The notes under the pieces: model-generated
The model's input: only the letters and a program-made list of their open reading frames with translations
Database searches by the model: none
Told to the model about the DNA's origin: nothing
DNA from: Hygrocybe punicea
Taxonomy: Eukaryota > Basidiomycota > Agaricomycetes > Agaricales > Hygrophoraceae
NCBI GenBank assembly: GCA_963556145.1
Contig: OY744469.1
Location: 2,418,001-2,482,000, forward strand
DNA length: 64,000 bases
Reading direction: 5' to 3'
Program-made: the position numbers and the translations under genes
Shown: piece by piece, positions 36,482 through 48,936 of the stretch
Position numbering within the stretch: the first letter of the stretch is position 1
Layout of the letters: the number at the start of each line of letters is the position of its first letter

Positions 36482-39468
36482 ATGTCCACGTCAGGCAACT
36501 CCAACTCGGTGCCCGGCGGTGCTCGAACTCTCCCTGCTTCAACCAACGGGCAGAATAAGCTTATCCCTACAAACAATGTCACCACCAAAGATGGCGTCAC
36601 CGTCCGTGCCCGCATCGACCCCACGCTTACCGTTGACGACGTTGTGCGCCAACTGTGTGCTAACCTCAAAATCAAAGATTCATCAGGCAACTATGCTTTG
36701 AGGGATGAGACAGACGAGTTGGTCACGAATGATAATTTACGGAAGAAAATCAAGATGAAAACACCTTTGAAGTGCGTGGTATCATCTATTGTTTTCTCAT
36801 TTCCATGGGTAATTTGTTGCAATAACCTTACTACCGAATGGTGAAATCTTGTCCAGGCTCGTCAATGCGCCAGAGCGGGAGGCGAAAGAACTTGCTGATC
36901 AGCTTGGTATGCGAGATGAAAAAACATTGAGGATGAGGCTATTCTCCCTGCAAAAATACATTAAGGTACACTTTCTTGACTCTCAAACCCTTTATCTAGA
37001 GTTGATCAGTTGCAAAGGAAGACAAATTTGCTCGTGAATTTCTAATGCACGATGGACTCGCAGAGTTAATAGACGTCATCCAAATCAGTTATGGCAACAC
37101 TCTTGCGGTGCGCTCTACCGACTTTGTGGCCACGTCTTTTCTTCACGAGTCTTTCCTTCCCCCCAGTATGCTCTGACAGCTATGCAAAATCTAATGGACC
37201 TTCACTATGGTTGGGCGACCCTCGACGAAAAATTCATTTTCAGAATTGTACAGATTTTGTCCTCTCCTCAATCTTTGATAAATGTCTGTCGCCCCGCCAC
37301 TGTTATTCTCAAGAAACTTGTCGAAGCGGACCCAGTGAGTGCCCCGGGGCCAATGACACCGAGCTCTAGTAGAAGTCCGCCCGTTGCAGCTCCAGGATCA
37401 GTGTATCGTTACGGGTTCCGTGTAGTGTTTGAGCAGATGCGGAAAGAACAAGGATTGTTAGAAACTGTGGTCAATCGGTTGGGAAGTCCGGATACTGCAA
37501 TGGCTCAGTACAGGTTTGTTTGATTACCGCGTTTGTTGCAGAACGTGTTGATTTTCTTGCTGTCGATAGCATGATGCTCATAAACTCTCTCTTGTTTCAT
37601 GTGAGCGATTCGCGGTGGGATGAGTTCATTGGTGACATGGAGCGTTTGAATGTGCGGAGGGCCGTTGTCGTACGTCTGTTCCGGACTTACCATTTCAATG
37701 TTAAACTAAGTTCTTATACTAGCGGTTGATGTCACTACATACCATCGAGGATTTGACATCCTGCATCCTGGACTTTCAAGCGAACATAGTTCGTGTTATT
37801 TACCGGAAAAAGACCACTGTTGTCGATCCTGTAATGCAGCCCTTGCACAAGTCCGCCCTAGAATATATCTGGACCAGCAGCAAATTGCACGAGGAACTGG
37901 ACAATCTTGGGCAAACCCTGAAGTGGCGGAAACTCGGTTTTGACTGCGAAGATATCGAAAATGAGTTTGGTGATGTCGGTGTCTTGGGTTTAGATTGTTT
38001 GGTGTGTCAAATATACACGGACTTGGCACAAAGGCAGACTTGATTGAATGATTGCAGAAAAATTTTGTACAGAATGATCCCGATTTCTTTTCAAAAGTGT
38101 GTTCAATTCCATGTCAATTCCAGGAATCCGCTGACAGGTTCTTGCACAGGTGGTACTCGAACAGATTAGTCGGCCTGAAGAAAGGCGATGTCCTATAGCA
38201 AAGGCTTCAAACGAAGTTGTCGAACTCCTGTCCGAGCACTGGGCAATTTTTGCTCCCGGATGTGAGCTATATCGCTCGATGGGAGTCCCACGTTCGCTCT
38301 AATCTATTTCCAGATTCAACTTCCACCTCGTTTCAGCCATTTTTCCTCAACTTTTACAAAGTTCACGCTTTGACAACACATTTTTTTATTCGAATGTGGA
38401 GCGAAAGCGGGGCTGCATTCGGCGACTTCACTAGAGTTGTCGCACTCGCGCGTAGCCAGTACGTTCTGTTTTTTTTTTTGTCCCGGTGCCTCCCGGCTTA
38501 TCAGTGCTATCAGAGTCAAACTTGCTCTTCGAAACGAGAATGCCCGACAATGGCATGAAGTGGAGGGCGACTTCCTCGAATCCGAATATCGAGCGGTAAG
38601 AGACAGGCAAATGAAAGAACTTGAGATAGAGGACGATCTTCTTAGTAAAGTTCCTGTTCGGTGAGTGAAAAATGCAGCGTTGTCTGAGTTGTCGTCTTCT
38701 GAGGCTTGTGCCAGGAATTTACGGGCTAAGTTGTACAAGGAATCATTTGAGTTTGTTCGTCAACAGCGAATCCAATGCTTATTGCAAGGCGCCTGGTTTG
38801 TCAATGCAATCCCGCAGTCGGCGTCTGCCACAAAGGAGAGTATGCGGCGACCCAGCAAGCCGTGGCGGTTCATGAGATTGGTATGACGCCTATTCATGCA
38901 CTACTGAACCTTACGTTGATGATAACTGCATGACAGGATAACGGGCTGAAGTATCTTCACTACGTGGACAGTGCCGTCAAATTCCTTGTCCGGAATGGAC
39001 TTGAAGACCTCCCTGAGCGGATTGAAGTCGCTCTTATCAGCGAAGTTGCAACCGGCACATGTGCCCCACCACCCAATGTTCTACGGGATCAAAATGACCT
39101 TCCGTCTTCGCCGCTTGTGCCTTCTCCCCTTTCGTTCTCATTGCTGAGTGCCCATGATGGTTCATTGGCGGATCAGATAGCTCCTGACCAGTCTCGCTGG
39201 GCCGATTGGACCGACGGTTTGAACATGCTCCGACGAGATGGAGGTCATGTCGCTTCTCAGGAAACGGCAGGATTCGTTCGGGCTTTGACCGAAATCGGGC
39301 TAAAAATCAAGCTATTGGGTGAGTGAGATGTCTCAAATGTATCAATTGAGCTTGTTCGACTAATTTCGTTCCGAAGATTTATCTGGCGAAATGGTGGAGA
39401 TCCCAAGTGGTTTAGGAGCGGGACCACCACCAACCAATACCGATTTCTTCTTCTCGGATTTAATGTAA
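36482..39468 (+). CDS. ELMO/CED-12 family protein
   Basis: ELMO proteins pair with DOCK-type exchange factors to activate Rac-class GTPases and steer actin. Seen: a disordered start (MSTSGNSNSVPGG), a ubiquitin-like Ras-binding region (TTKDGVTVRARIDPTLTVDD), and armadillo-like helices (EAKELADQLGMRDEKTLRMR, then LTAMQNLMDLHYGWATLDEK). The ELMO domain follows (LMSLHTIEDLTSCILDFQAN through ALEYIWTSSKLHEELD, WRKLGFDCEDIENEFGDVG, VLGLDCLKNFV, PDFFSKV). Further helices and a C-terminal PH-like part (MKELEIEDDLL, then WRFMRLDNGLKYLHYVD) lead to SGEMVEIPSGLG and PPPTNTDFFFSDLM. The Pro-rich end could bind an SH3 domain, as in animal ELMO; that is inference. About ten introns. Start at 36482 opens the first long exon. 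No defect seen. Confidence 0.88.
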
Positions 39469-39740
39469 TATCTTTGCTCTACCCAGTGCTATCTATTGTA
39501 TGGAAATAGCAGGACCCTACTTGCTAGTAGTTGAAATATGATTTGCAATTAAAAGATAAAGTGGCCTCTTATCGTGCTTTATACGACAGAAGACCACGGA
39601 GAAAGTGCAGTTGATGCAGTGTCGTGGAGCATGTATGGATGGCGGGGAGATGATACAATAGAAGTGGGGGTTGAACCCGGTCCTTGACTGAATACAATGT
39701 TTGGAGGGGTTGGTTCGTATATAGTGGAGCCAATCGTCAT

Positions 39741-41975
39741 CTAGTGCCCATTGATTGTTGACGACCGATTGCCAGCGGCAAACTCGGCGCCGGCTTTGTA
39801 GAAAGGCCTGAATATCGCCTCGGGGTCCTTGAAGTCGTTGTGAACCACATTCACGAGGTAGCAAGCGTCCATAAGCTCAGAAATCAGCTTCCTGGATTGG
39901 GAGTCCGGGTTATACAGTTTTGCCCACTGTTGGCCGAGCTCGTACGCCTCGTCCTACACAATAACAAAGATTGTCAGACAGGGTCGCGGTATATAATGGC
40001 AAAGGCACGGAGAGAGACGAGCCTTCCACGCCATGAAGCTGACAGCTTCAACGATCGTAGGCTGGATGATCTCCTTGCCTGGGAAGACACCCCAAGTCAC
40101 GGCATTCGGACCTTCCGAGTGGGTGTTGGTCCGCAGATCGCCGCATTTGTTGATCGTGTAGTAAGTGATATTGCTGTCGCGCTCAATGTGAGAAAGAAGG
40201 ATAGAGAGCAAGGCAGGGTTGACGAAAAATTCTAGGTACGACTGGTGAACAAACATATACATCAAATTCAATCCAAGTAGGGCAATGAGGGACCAAACGA
40301 AACCTTTTGGTAAACATATCCGTTGCTCGGCCCCCATCCGAACACTTTGTCATCGCTTCGCTCGCCATTGACGGCTGGCTGCGAATTGATTGTTAGAAAT
40401 CCAAGCTCGTTTATCTTGGCTAGCTGCCTCGAGATGATAGATGTCTCGCAGGCTGGCGGTTGGTCTGACCACGGGAGCGCGGATAGCTCTCCCAGACAGA
40501 AGTGACTGAAGAGGCTTGCAATCTCTACAAATGACGTTGGCTGACCCCAGAGTTTGAGCGCAGCTTCTTTCTGAAAAGTTGGAGAAGGGATGAGTCAACT
40601 AGTGAGTAGTCGCAGCACGAAAGAATAGGTGTCGCTTGCGCACAGTCTGCTTGATCCAGACACCGTAACCATCGAGTTCACCATAGGCAGGACTCCTGGC
40701 GTCTCCAAACCGTCCATTGGGGTATTCATCCCAGTTCTCTGTTCGTGAGATATATGACTTGGTACGGTTGGCCCAAAAAATTGGACGAATGTTCTCTGCC
40801 CGTCTGTTGGGCGTGAGAGACTACAAGGTGTGAGAGGAAGATGATTAAACGTAAGGGTATTGGGACGGTGACTCACCTGCCGCCATGGGAGAGGCTTGAT
40901 CGTCTCCACCCGAGGGACGAGATTCAACTCCTCCAACAGCATCTTGGTACCCTTCTCCAGATTCATGGTGTAAAAATGAAGTCCTTTGATTTCGATGTCG
41001 GCAGTCAAAATTTGCCTACACATGTCTGCAACAAGAATCGTCCCAATTTCCCTAACCTTCTCATCATTGTTCTTATACTGCTGCAACGCATCTAAAAACT
41101 TGGGCGGGATCGCGATTTGGGCCAGGCTGGTCGCTCTCTGGAATCCATTCCAAGTCTGTATAGGGGCGATACCCGGGACGATGGGAACGGTGATTCCCGC
41201 CTCCCTGACGGCTCGCACCCATGCTACGAACATGTCGACATCGTAGAACATTTGGGTGAAAATGAAATCCACGCCGGCGTCGACCTTTTCCTTAAGATAT
41301 TGCATCTCGAGGTCCCGTTTGGCCTTTGGGAGGGTTTGATACTGCGGGAATCCCGCGACAGCGATGTCAAAATAATCCCCATAGTTGCGCCGTATGTGCC
41401 GAACGAGGTCGATACCGTGGACAAAGCCGCCTTCAGTTGCTTCCCATGTGTCCTGACCTTGTGGGGGGTCGCCCCGCAGCGCAAGGATGTTACGGCATCC
41501 GTGTTGCTTGGCTTCCTGGTTTTTATCTTCATGATTGGTCTACTGCCAGGTGATAAAGAGAGGAAGGACTGACTCTTAAAGCAATATCAACTTTTACTTG
41601 GGGCATGTTCGTGCAGGTGAGATGCATGCACGTCTCTAACCCGATGAAACTCTGGCATGTCTTTACCATCTCTGAGGTCAAATCAGATGTCCTGCCTCCT
41701 GCATTCCTGGTTACCTCCGCCATGATTAGTATATGACGAACCGACAGCATGGGCCACTCACCAGGTAATGTCTATGAATTCGGGCCCCAAGGCACGCATG
41801 CGTTCTATGCGATCTAGTAAATTTTGTAGACCCTTTCCGGTGTACATGTATCAAAATTGCAGCTGTATTTATTGAGGACTGAGCTGACCTGAGCAGTTCG
41901 AGGGGGGAAATACTCGAACGACCACCAGAATTTTCCATCTTTGGTGGACTGCTCGATTTTTCTGCTTATTTTCAT
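39741..41975 (-). CDS. met13: Methylenetetrahydrofolate reductase
   Basis: MTHFR reduces 5,10-methylene-THF to 5-methyl-THF for methionine synthesis, using FAD. Seen: MKISRKIEQSTKDGKFWWSF with EYFPPRTAQGLQNL; FIDITW; TCTNMPQVKVDIAL; HGCRNILALRGDPPQG; EKVDAGVDFIFTQMFYDVD; VPIVPGIAPIQTWNGFQR; GLHFYTMNLEKGTKMLLEEL. The eukaryotic C-terminal half follows: RPIFWANRTKSYISRTENWD, YPNGRFGDARSPAYGELDGY, LGELSALPWSDQP, NAVTWGVFPGKEIIQPT and VVHNDFKDPEAIF, ending SSTINGH at 39741. Start 41975 is canonical for the family. Fungi often carry two paralogues (Met12, Met13); assignment to Met13 is a preference, not proven. About nine introns. Confidence 0.93.
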
Positions 41976-42471
41976 GGTGGATGGGAGATGGGAGTTAGCG
42001 AGTGAGAGGGTGGAAGGAAAGTGGGCTCAAAGTTACTTGAATGTCGGAATGTCGGAAAATCATAAATTCTGGGGCACCCAAACTTGCGTCAACAATAGTG
42101 CGAGGTGATAATTCCCGGTCCTGACCTAACCTGTAAAGTTAAACTGGTTCCCAATCATTCCTCCTCCTTCCACCAACACCATCGGCAATCAGCACACACC
42201 CCCACCCGGCCCGGCGCCATTATTCCTTGACCTCAACGTGACCGCCCTCGAGGTTGACGGAACTCCGAAGTCAACCCTGAGGCTAAGCTGCGATGAAAAA
42301 TGTGTTGATTATCGCTGTAATTCAGTACACGGACGATATACTACTGTGCGATTCGAACATTATCTACTCGAGGCTACATTATATTGGGTGGGGTGTGTTT
42401 GAAAATATTATCGGTAGACTGTGAAGCCTGTCAGTCGTGGTAAAAAAGAGTACGATTTCCCTAACTCGCCT
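41976..42471. promoter_or_regulatory. MTHFR promoter region and DUF202-gene 3' flank
   Basis: About 500 bp without an open frame of note. CT-rich tracts near 42155-42200 are the only structure I see. Confidence 0.4.
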
Positions 42472-42924
42472 TCATAGTTCATGCTCATCAGCAAGAAGGA
42501 TAATGCATGTTGTAAAGACAACACCGGCCACTGCCATCATGACCGCAAGATGTGGTCTGCAATCTAATCATTACCAGCACACACCACGAACATCAAAAGC
42601 TTACTTTGCCGTAACAAGAAATGCTCTCATATTTTTCAAGTTCTTCAAGTCGCTCTGAAATTCCCACCATCCTACAGTGATGGCAGCAAGCGAGGCGACG
42701 AACTGTACGGTGGCCATGGGTAGGCCAGCGTGAGAGTGCCTGTCAGGTGGTTCCTCGGGTATGAGGCGGACGCGGAGGAGAACAGAAGCGGAGAGGAGTG
42801 ATAGTAGGAGGGCAAGCCTGAAATGGGAGAGAATATTGCGTTCGAGCATGCAAAAGTCCCTGGTGGCACTGCCGACATTCTCGAGCAGATGCTTGTCGCC
42901 GTGCGAGGTGTCGGCGGGTGCCAT
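42472..42924 (-). CDS. DUF202-domain small membrane protein
   Basis: Seen: MAPADTSHGDKHLLENVGSA, then the DUF202 signature RDFCMLERNILSHFRLALL (charged Arg/Glu/Arg followed by membrane helix 1), helix 2 (ATVQFVASLAAITVGWWEFQ) and, after a 48-nt intron, helix 3 (HLAVMMAVAGVVFTTCIILL) ending ADEHEL at 42472. Total about 135 aa and three membrane spans, as usual for the family. DUF202 also occurs as the membrane module of vacuolar transporter chaperone proteins; stand-alone fungal copies have no assigned job. An alternative ATG lies at 42939 (MIYLF); the one at 42924 fits homologous N-termini better. Confidence 0.78.
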
Positions 42925-43059
42925 GAAAAGATAAATCACGTGTCCTGCCGCGGACTGTATTTGTTTCTGTTTGGTCTTAGTTGAGGTTAGTAAGTGACGT
43001 AAATATTAATATTCAAACTTTACCTCCAGCGCGCACCTTAATAATTTTCGAACGGGGGA

Positions 43060-45298
43060 ATGGGCTTTTTAAAGCGCTTTTTTTCTTTAGGGATCAAGAG
43101 GAACAAGAAGAAGAGTCCCCTCAATGACTCGGTTGAGAACAAACCCGACATTGGCCGGAGACTTGGTCTTATCCAGGAAGAGGAGCAAGAAGCAGCTGTT
43201 AGCAGGCTCCTGCGTTCCTCTTCAGCTCGCTTTGCCGTTGTGTCAGAGGTAGACTATGCTTCTCTGCCTCCGATGCGTAAGTGCACGTTTTATCTAGCCG
43301 TTCATTCACAGCTACAATCACCAACATTGCAGCACACCCCATTAACCAAGTTTCTCAAACTCCCGCAGCTTCAGCCGCCACTCTCGCAAGCACTGGCACG
43401 ACCAAACGCAGTACCTACACAGTCACAATTCATCGGCGAACTCGGCACGCCCTCACCGAATTCCCGCATGCCAATCCGTCCCTGCCAACTCGTGTTGAGT
43501 CCGGAGCTGAAACACCGAGCCCGCCGCACGAATATCCATGTCTTCTACCACGTCCACACGACTCTATATCCGCCACACGACACCGCTCCAAAAGTACCCC
43601 CTTCCCAATGACCCCAAGGGACTCGAACCGCCTGCAAAGACTTCGACAGGATCCCTCCGTGGCTAGTCTGCTGAACTTGTACGACGAACATGGATGTCTT
43701 CCTGCCAATGTATTCTCAAATTCTCCTCCGTCTCCACCAAAGGGGCGGGCGCAAGCCCGCCGTAACGGCTCGACGTTACGGCAATTACTTGGAGGTTCGG
43801 CTCCCAGAAGGAACAGCACGGATAATAGCGGTTTAGAAGGAGATATTTCATGGGCGGAGCGCTTTTTAGGGTGTGTACACCCACTGAATCATCGACATTC
43901 TTGGGAAGCTTAACCTTTCCCTTCAGTGAAGCTGACGTCAATTCATCCACATCCTCGTTCGGCAAGTGCCTTGAAACACCGACCGACCTTGACGCTCCTT
44001 TAATTCACAATCATTTTGACCACAACCATGAATGCACGACTTTCCCTATAGAACACGATCTCTCCAACCTCAATGACACCGACACATCCGCAAATTATCC
44101 CGCCATCTCCTCGTTGGAAGTTGAGACCAGCATGGTTACCGACTCGCTTCCAATCTCCGCTTCACACTACCCCGGGTCTCCTTATAAGCATGAGAACCCA
44201 ATGACGCCCCAACGCGCTTCGCAAGTCTTTGACTTCTTGACAGAGCGACGGCGATCTTGCCTACCTCCAGAACCCCCTGCGTTTTCTTTGCACTCTGCTC
44301 TTCTTGACTCACCTCGTCGATCTCGTTTCTCCGTAAGCTCCGCCGAGTTGGATTCGTCCCAAAACGAAGAGAAATATATGGCTGAAGCCGCTCTGCATGA
44401 TACCCGCAATGACTTGCCCACTCATACTCCTTCGGACGACCTTCATCCGATTTCATCACAATTACCAACCCAACATTGTACCACGCAATCGAGTAGAGAT
44501 CGCTCCTTGTTTGGTATTCGCTCAAGATCCGGTTCCCTCGTTTCCCACTATAACGATAATGACAACTCTTCATTCAGCTCTCATAGCAACGCTTCCTCTT
44601 TGAAACATTCCGATGCAGAAGAACCAGAACTTCGTCAAGTCAAGGTGATTGTTACCGCACCAACTCCTGTTGGAAATGACCTAGAGAGCCAGCCACCTCC
44701 GGATGCTGTGTCTCATATGCAAGCTAGTCGTGGTCCACGAGGCCCTCGTCCCAGGCTCTCAAAACCTTCCACCAAATTGCAAGGTGAACATAAGGAAGGA
44801 TACATGAATGGATGTACAAGACAGGATGCCCCTCCTAGGCCCTATCTTGCCGGCGCAAACGATGTCCCATTCCCTAATCGAGATCCGTTCACACCCATCC
44901 CCTCGCGTCGACCAAAATGGCATGGCAGAACGGCCTCCCATACGTCGACATCCACTCTCTCCCTTGCCCATTTCTCTGATTTTCCTGACGGACCCACAGT
45001 AGAACAGCCACTCAATGCCCATGCCGCTGAAAAGCGGGCGCGGCGCGGGTGGGGAATTGCGATTGATGACTGTGAGAAGGAGAACAGTTTCGTTGCGGAT
45101 GTATCTTTAGATGTACTCCCGGTGACGCCTGTCCGCAAGCACTCTCGGGCGCTGTTCGGGTTTCGGCCTTCGCCTGCGTCGTCGTCAGAGTTGTCGCCAG
45201 TGGGCCAGCAGTTAATGACGAACCTGAGGCAGCAGAGGATGCGGGCAAGAGAGGCAGAGAGGCAGCGGGAGAAGAGGCATGGGGGACGGAGGAGATAG
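43060..45298 (+). CDS. Unknown Ser/Pro-rich fungal protein with conserved N-terminal block
   Basis: Function not recognised. Three exons: 43060-43276, 43333-43870 and 43927-45298, joined by clean GT-AG introns of 56 nt each. The N-terminus is basic (MGFLKRFFSLGIKRNKKK), followed by RLLRSSSARFAVVSEVDYAS and PPMPHPINQ, the most ordered-looking part. The body (about 700 aa) is Ser/Pro/Thr-rich and disordered, with RRSTYTV-like basic patches. The C-terminus has RARRGWGIAIDD, TPVRKHSRALFGFRP and a charged helix LRQQRMRAREAERQREKRH. SP/TP clusters and basic patches suggest a phosphorylated scaffold, possibly cytoskeletal or cell-cycle linked; this is inference. Confidence 0.68.
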
Positions 45299-45626
45299 GT
45301 GTGGTTGCACTTTTTCGAGATGGAATGGACTTTCCATGATTTGATATGTAATGTTGTCAGGTTTTTAATGCTCAGTATACTGAGAATGCATACGTATACA
45401 TGTCGAATTTTTCTGTTTTATGCCGTCCAACAACGATTATTTATGAAGGTGTTAGAGACTGACACCTAGAGGACTTGCAAAGAGCAATGAATTATGTAAG
45501 TTCGGCCTCGAGAGGTGGAACCATCAGACTGTCCCAAGCTCAAGTCTCAAGCTCAGTTCATTCCGAAGTTGGTAAACGGGGCATGAAATGTATACATGTG
45601 CAATGTTCGCGTAGTACAGTTAAATG
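45299..45626. other. Convergent intergenic region
   Basis: Short 3' flanks of the unknown plus-strand gene and the minus-strand transporter gene. Nothing else is seen. Confidence 0.4.
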
Positions 45627-47543
45627 TTAAGGTTGTTCGGGATAGATGACATGGTAAATATTGAAGGCCAAACTGTTGACTTGTCCTATGAACATCTGAA
45701 TACTCAGAAAATATTTATACTCACCAGAAGACAAAGACAAAAACACCATAGAGAGCTAATGCAAGCGCCCCCCGATTCAGGGGTCGATAAGTGTCTGGAT
45801 CATTTCGCGTCAGCTGTAACCGGCCGGGTCAGAATTGTTGTATTGTATAGAGCCAGATGAATCAAATACACCTTCCAGTATAACAAACCAGGGAGAATGA
45901 ATGAAATGGTCGTGGAGCCCGTGGAACCAACAAATGAAAGTACTGGTGGCTGATCAACGCTTGATTTTGGAGGCAAGCTGGATAAGATGTACCTATCTTT
46001 AAATCGTCGACAAAATAAGCAATGGTAAACCCGCCAGCGATGATGGCAGACGTGAGTAAAGCATGTTTCATAGTGCTCATTTCAGGGCTGCCATGCTCGT
46101 CATCGATATCCACCTCGTCATCTTCCCCGATACCTTCTTCAGAAGGCTTTATGACAGCGCGAGTGTCGCTGGCGTGAAAGACTTTATCAAGGCAATTGCG
46201 ACAGGGCAGGACTTGTAAAGGATAAGAGAACAATACAAGAATAACAATGGCTAGTTGCCCGACTGCGATGAATAACGATGTCGAAGGGTACATTGCAATA
46301 ATATTGGCGCCAACCTTGATTGTTGTAATGAAGACAAGGTACAGAAACATGTAGAACGAGAGCTGACCTTTGAGCCAAATGTCAAATACCCAAAAACGGC
46401 GATCACCTCATAAGTCACGGTAGCCGAACCGATGGAGGTGAAAATAACAATATTCATCCGCTTCTGCGTGTTTCTGTGTATTTCGTTGAACACGGGAAAG
46501 ATCTTTGCAGAAATCGGTCAAATAAAGCTCTGCTCGAAGTTCCGCGACGCGACAACTCACATTCTGTGCGCAAGTAAATGCAAAAATCTGAACGGGGAAA
46601 GTCGATATAAAGCTTGGTGTAATGTGCACAAGCCGGACTTCTCCTGGTGCGATAGTACCCTTGAGTGGTCGGAAATAGCAGGTGACGACGATGAGCACAA
46701 GATATGCTGGGAGAGGCGTTTAACAATTGCACGGATCAAAGATGTGGAAGCGGGAGCTCACCAACAGAAAACAGGGCGATGTAGCTTGTATGCCTAAGGC
46801 TGTCTAAACGGCGAAGAAAGGCCAATGGTACAAGGATGGCCATAAATAACGAAATCCAAGTTTCTCCAGAGAGCGCCCAATCTGGTGGGTTAGTAGTGGG
46901 TGATGTGAGGTCATGGTATAATGACGCAACGACATTCGGCATGAGGGACTTGATGATTATTAGGTAGCTAATCACTCAGACATTGGTTAGGAACACCTGA
47001 AAAGATGACTGATATTCACCTGATTGAGACTCCAAAGCATTTGATTGCAATTGCAGCGTCAAAAAAGACTGCGGCTCTTGGGAATGTGAGGTGTGCAATG
47101 GCAAAGAAAGAGGCCCGCCGGTGTGGTGCCTTCACGGCGCACAGTGACAGGAGGTACAGTCCGAAAGCGGCAAACGAACCAGAAAAAATACAAGTGAGCA
47201 TTCCTGGGATGATACCTGCAGATGCCATGGCCTATAAAGAAAAGGGGTAAGCAGGTGGCCGAATCACATCATTGTTGAACCGACCAAGGGGAACGTCAGC
47301 ATCCCTGATGCACTCGTGGATCAGTTTCGTTTTAACATTGAATGCACTACGAATGCACTCGCCACTGCCAATGATAGTGTTCGACAGGTTGCTAACACAA
47401 CTTGTTATACTTGCATGTCCTCCAGCGTTGTCTTTATTTCCCGTTGCGGCCGTTGTGCCCAACAAAGCGCTGGCTTCCCCTCCCTCGATGTCCTCTCTAG
47501 GTTCAGCTCCGTCCTCTCGAGCAATACCATACCTGCGCGGCAT
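45627..47543 (-). CDS. Vacuolar amino-acid transporter, AVT type (AAAP family)
   Basis: AVT3/4/6-like carriers export neutral or acidic amino acids from the vacuole. Seen: a cytosolic N-tail (MPRRYGIAREDGAEPREDI), TM1 region SNLSNTIIGSG-MLTFPL-AMASAGIIPGM, then FGLYLLSLCAVKAPHRRASF, IKCFGVSISYLIIIKSLMP, TWISLFMAILVPLAFLRRLD, TSYIALFSVAYLVLIVVTCY, IFAFTCAQNIFPVFNEI, YEVIAVFGYLTFGS, NIIAMYPSTSLFIAVGQ, LFSYPLQVLPCRNCLDK, an acidic loop, then KHALLTSAIIAGGF, FVGSTGSTTISFILPGLLY and a last helix ending HVIYPEQP. About 11 membrane spans. The first intron appears to be GC-AG (donor GCGAGT at 47362). The junction after MLTFPL is one nucleotide off if the AMASAG block is kept. Confidence 0.87.
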
Positions 47544-48369
47544 TTAAAAACCGACTCTGTCGCGGTCGTCCGTCAGAAACCCAAAAATCTAGAGCTGCGA
47601 TTGCTAGTCCCCTTGGATGGTTCTACGAAGAAAGAGTGTGAACCAGGCCAGAATGTTTGGCCTGATGGCAGCCTCAAGCCTGAGTCAACGAGTTGCTCTA
47701 AGAGTCGAAATTTGGTAACTCTGGTAATATCCGAGTCGGAGTCCCCTGTAAAATTCAAGCTTTCAAGGGTCTCACATAGGATCACCGTTTTCATTTACTA
47801 AGTTTACTTGACTTCTGAAGTCTCTAGAACTACGATAGGGAAACGAAGAAAAACATAGGGATGAGCCAGAACAGATCTGGTGACGGAGCACCTTGAAGGG
47901 TAACAAATGAGCAAGGAATTTGTACTACCCTAGTGAGCTCGCATGCCACGTAGTACCAAACAAAGCTCGAAACCTGTTCTATGAACACCGAACCAGGGAA
48001 GGATGACGGTTGCAGTCTCGACGAGATGAGGAATAATCGCAGATGAAGATGTGAAGCGGGTGAGATTGACGGAAGGAAAAGTCGGGTTCTGGGAATTCAC
48101 ACAAGCCATTCTGATTCTCTTTCGCCCCACCTTTTTGGGGGAGCCAGAAAACTCCAAAAGGTCCCCAAGGCCCCGGGCCTATTTACTTCCTCAGTGGAGA
48201 TGATGGCTTCATCGATATCGGATAATATACGCATGAATTGCCGAGCTCTGGATCAACATGGTAGGATTATCCATTCTAGAATAATGTTCCATTGTGGGAT
48301 GTGGTGGGAGCAGCGCCAGTGATGGAATTCGTTTCAAGGCATCCTGTGCGATTCAGTATCTCCTCAACT
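47544..48369. promoter_or_regulatory. Transporter promoter region, no gene seen
   Basis: About 0.8 kb upstream of the AVT gene and downstream of the small unknown gene. Open frames up to about 75 codons here have no protein character. Confidence 0.4.
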
Positions 48370-48827
48370 TCAGCGGTAAAGTGTCCGCACCAACGAGGGT
48401 TCGCTAGCCCAGTAATGATTAATGATATCCCGAATTGTTTGTCTGTTGGAAAGAAGACGCACAGTCGCACCAACAGGTTTGTCGGAACCAACACTCACGA
48501 CGCCATGAGTCCCAAGCCCGTCGAAGGGCTCTCCCCTTCCCTAAGTGAACCAGCGGAGCTGCAGAACTTCAGACCTGCTACGGCGACTGCCAACACCAGG
48601 TGTATTGACGAACCTCGCCCAAAATTCGCATGTCCAGGTGGACTCGTTCAACGGATATCGCAGCAAGTCCAGTTCCATGCCATGCTCCTTCCACCAGTGA
48701 TTATCTTGGGCTTGGGTCATAATGATAATAAAAAGTAGTAGGCAGAAGTTGCCCATCGAGAGTAGACAATTCGCTGCATGCTCGCCGATACGATAACGTA
48801 CGGAGGTGCGTCAGATGGACTCATCAT
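48370..48827 (-). CDS. Small unknown protein, about 110 aa
   Basis: Function not recognised. The best model splices MSPSDAPP (ATG at 48827 or 48824; donor GTACGT at 48801) to QDNHWWKEHGMELDLLRYPL at 48710 through a 91-nt intron. It then runs NESTWTCEFWARFVNTPG, an intron of about 58 nt, GEPFDGLGTHGVVSVGSDKP, VGATVRLLSNRQTIRDIINH and YWASEPSLVRTLYR, stop at 48370. The block FDGLGTHGVVSVGS and the NHYWASEPSLVRTLYR end read as a well-ordered small domain. An alternative start at 48756 (MGNFCLLLF) would mimic a signal peptide, but that sequence looks like an intron polypyrimidine end. The second junction is less certain. Confidence 0.55.
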
Positions 48828-48936
48828 AGCTTGCTTGATCATGAGCGCTAGGCTCCAGACCGCGCTACACCTGTACAGCTTGGAAGTAATGTATGTAATT
48901 TGCTTTACAAGATTGAAACTACGTTGCTTCCACCAC

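Noticed and set aside
48292..48738. 148-aa plus-strand frame
   Set aside because: Antisense to the better-supported small minus-strand gene.
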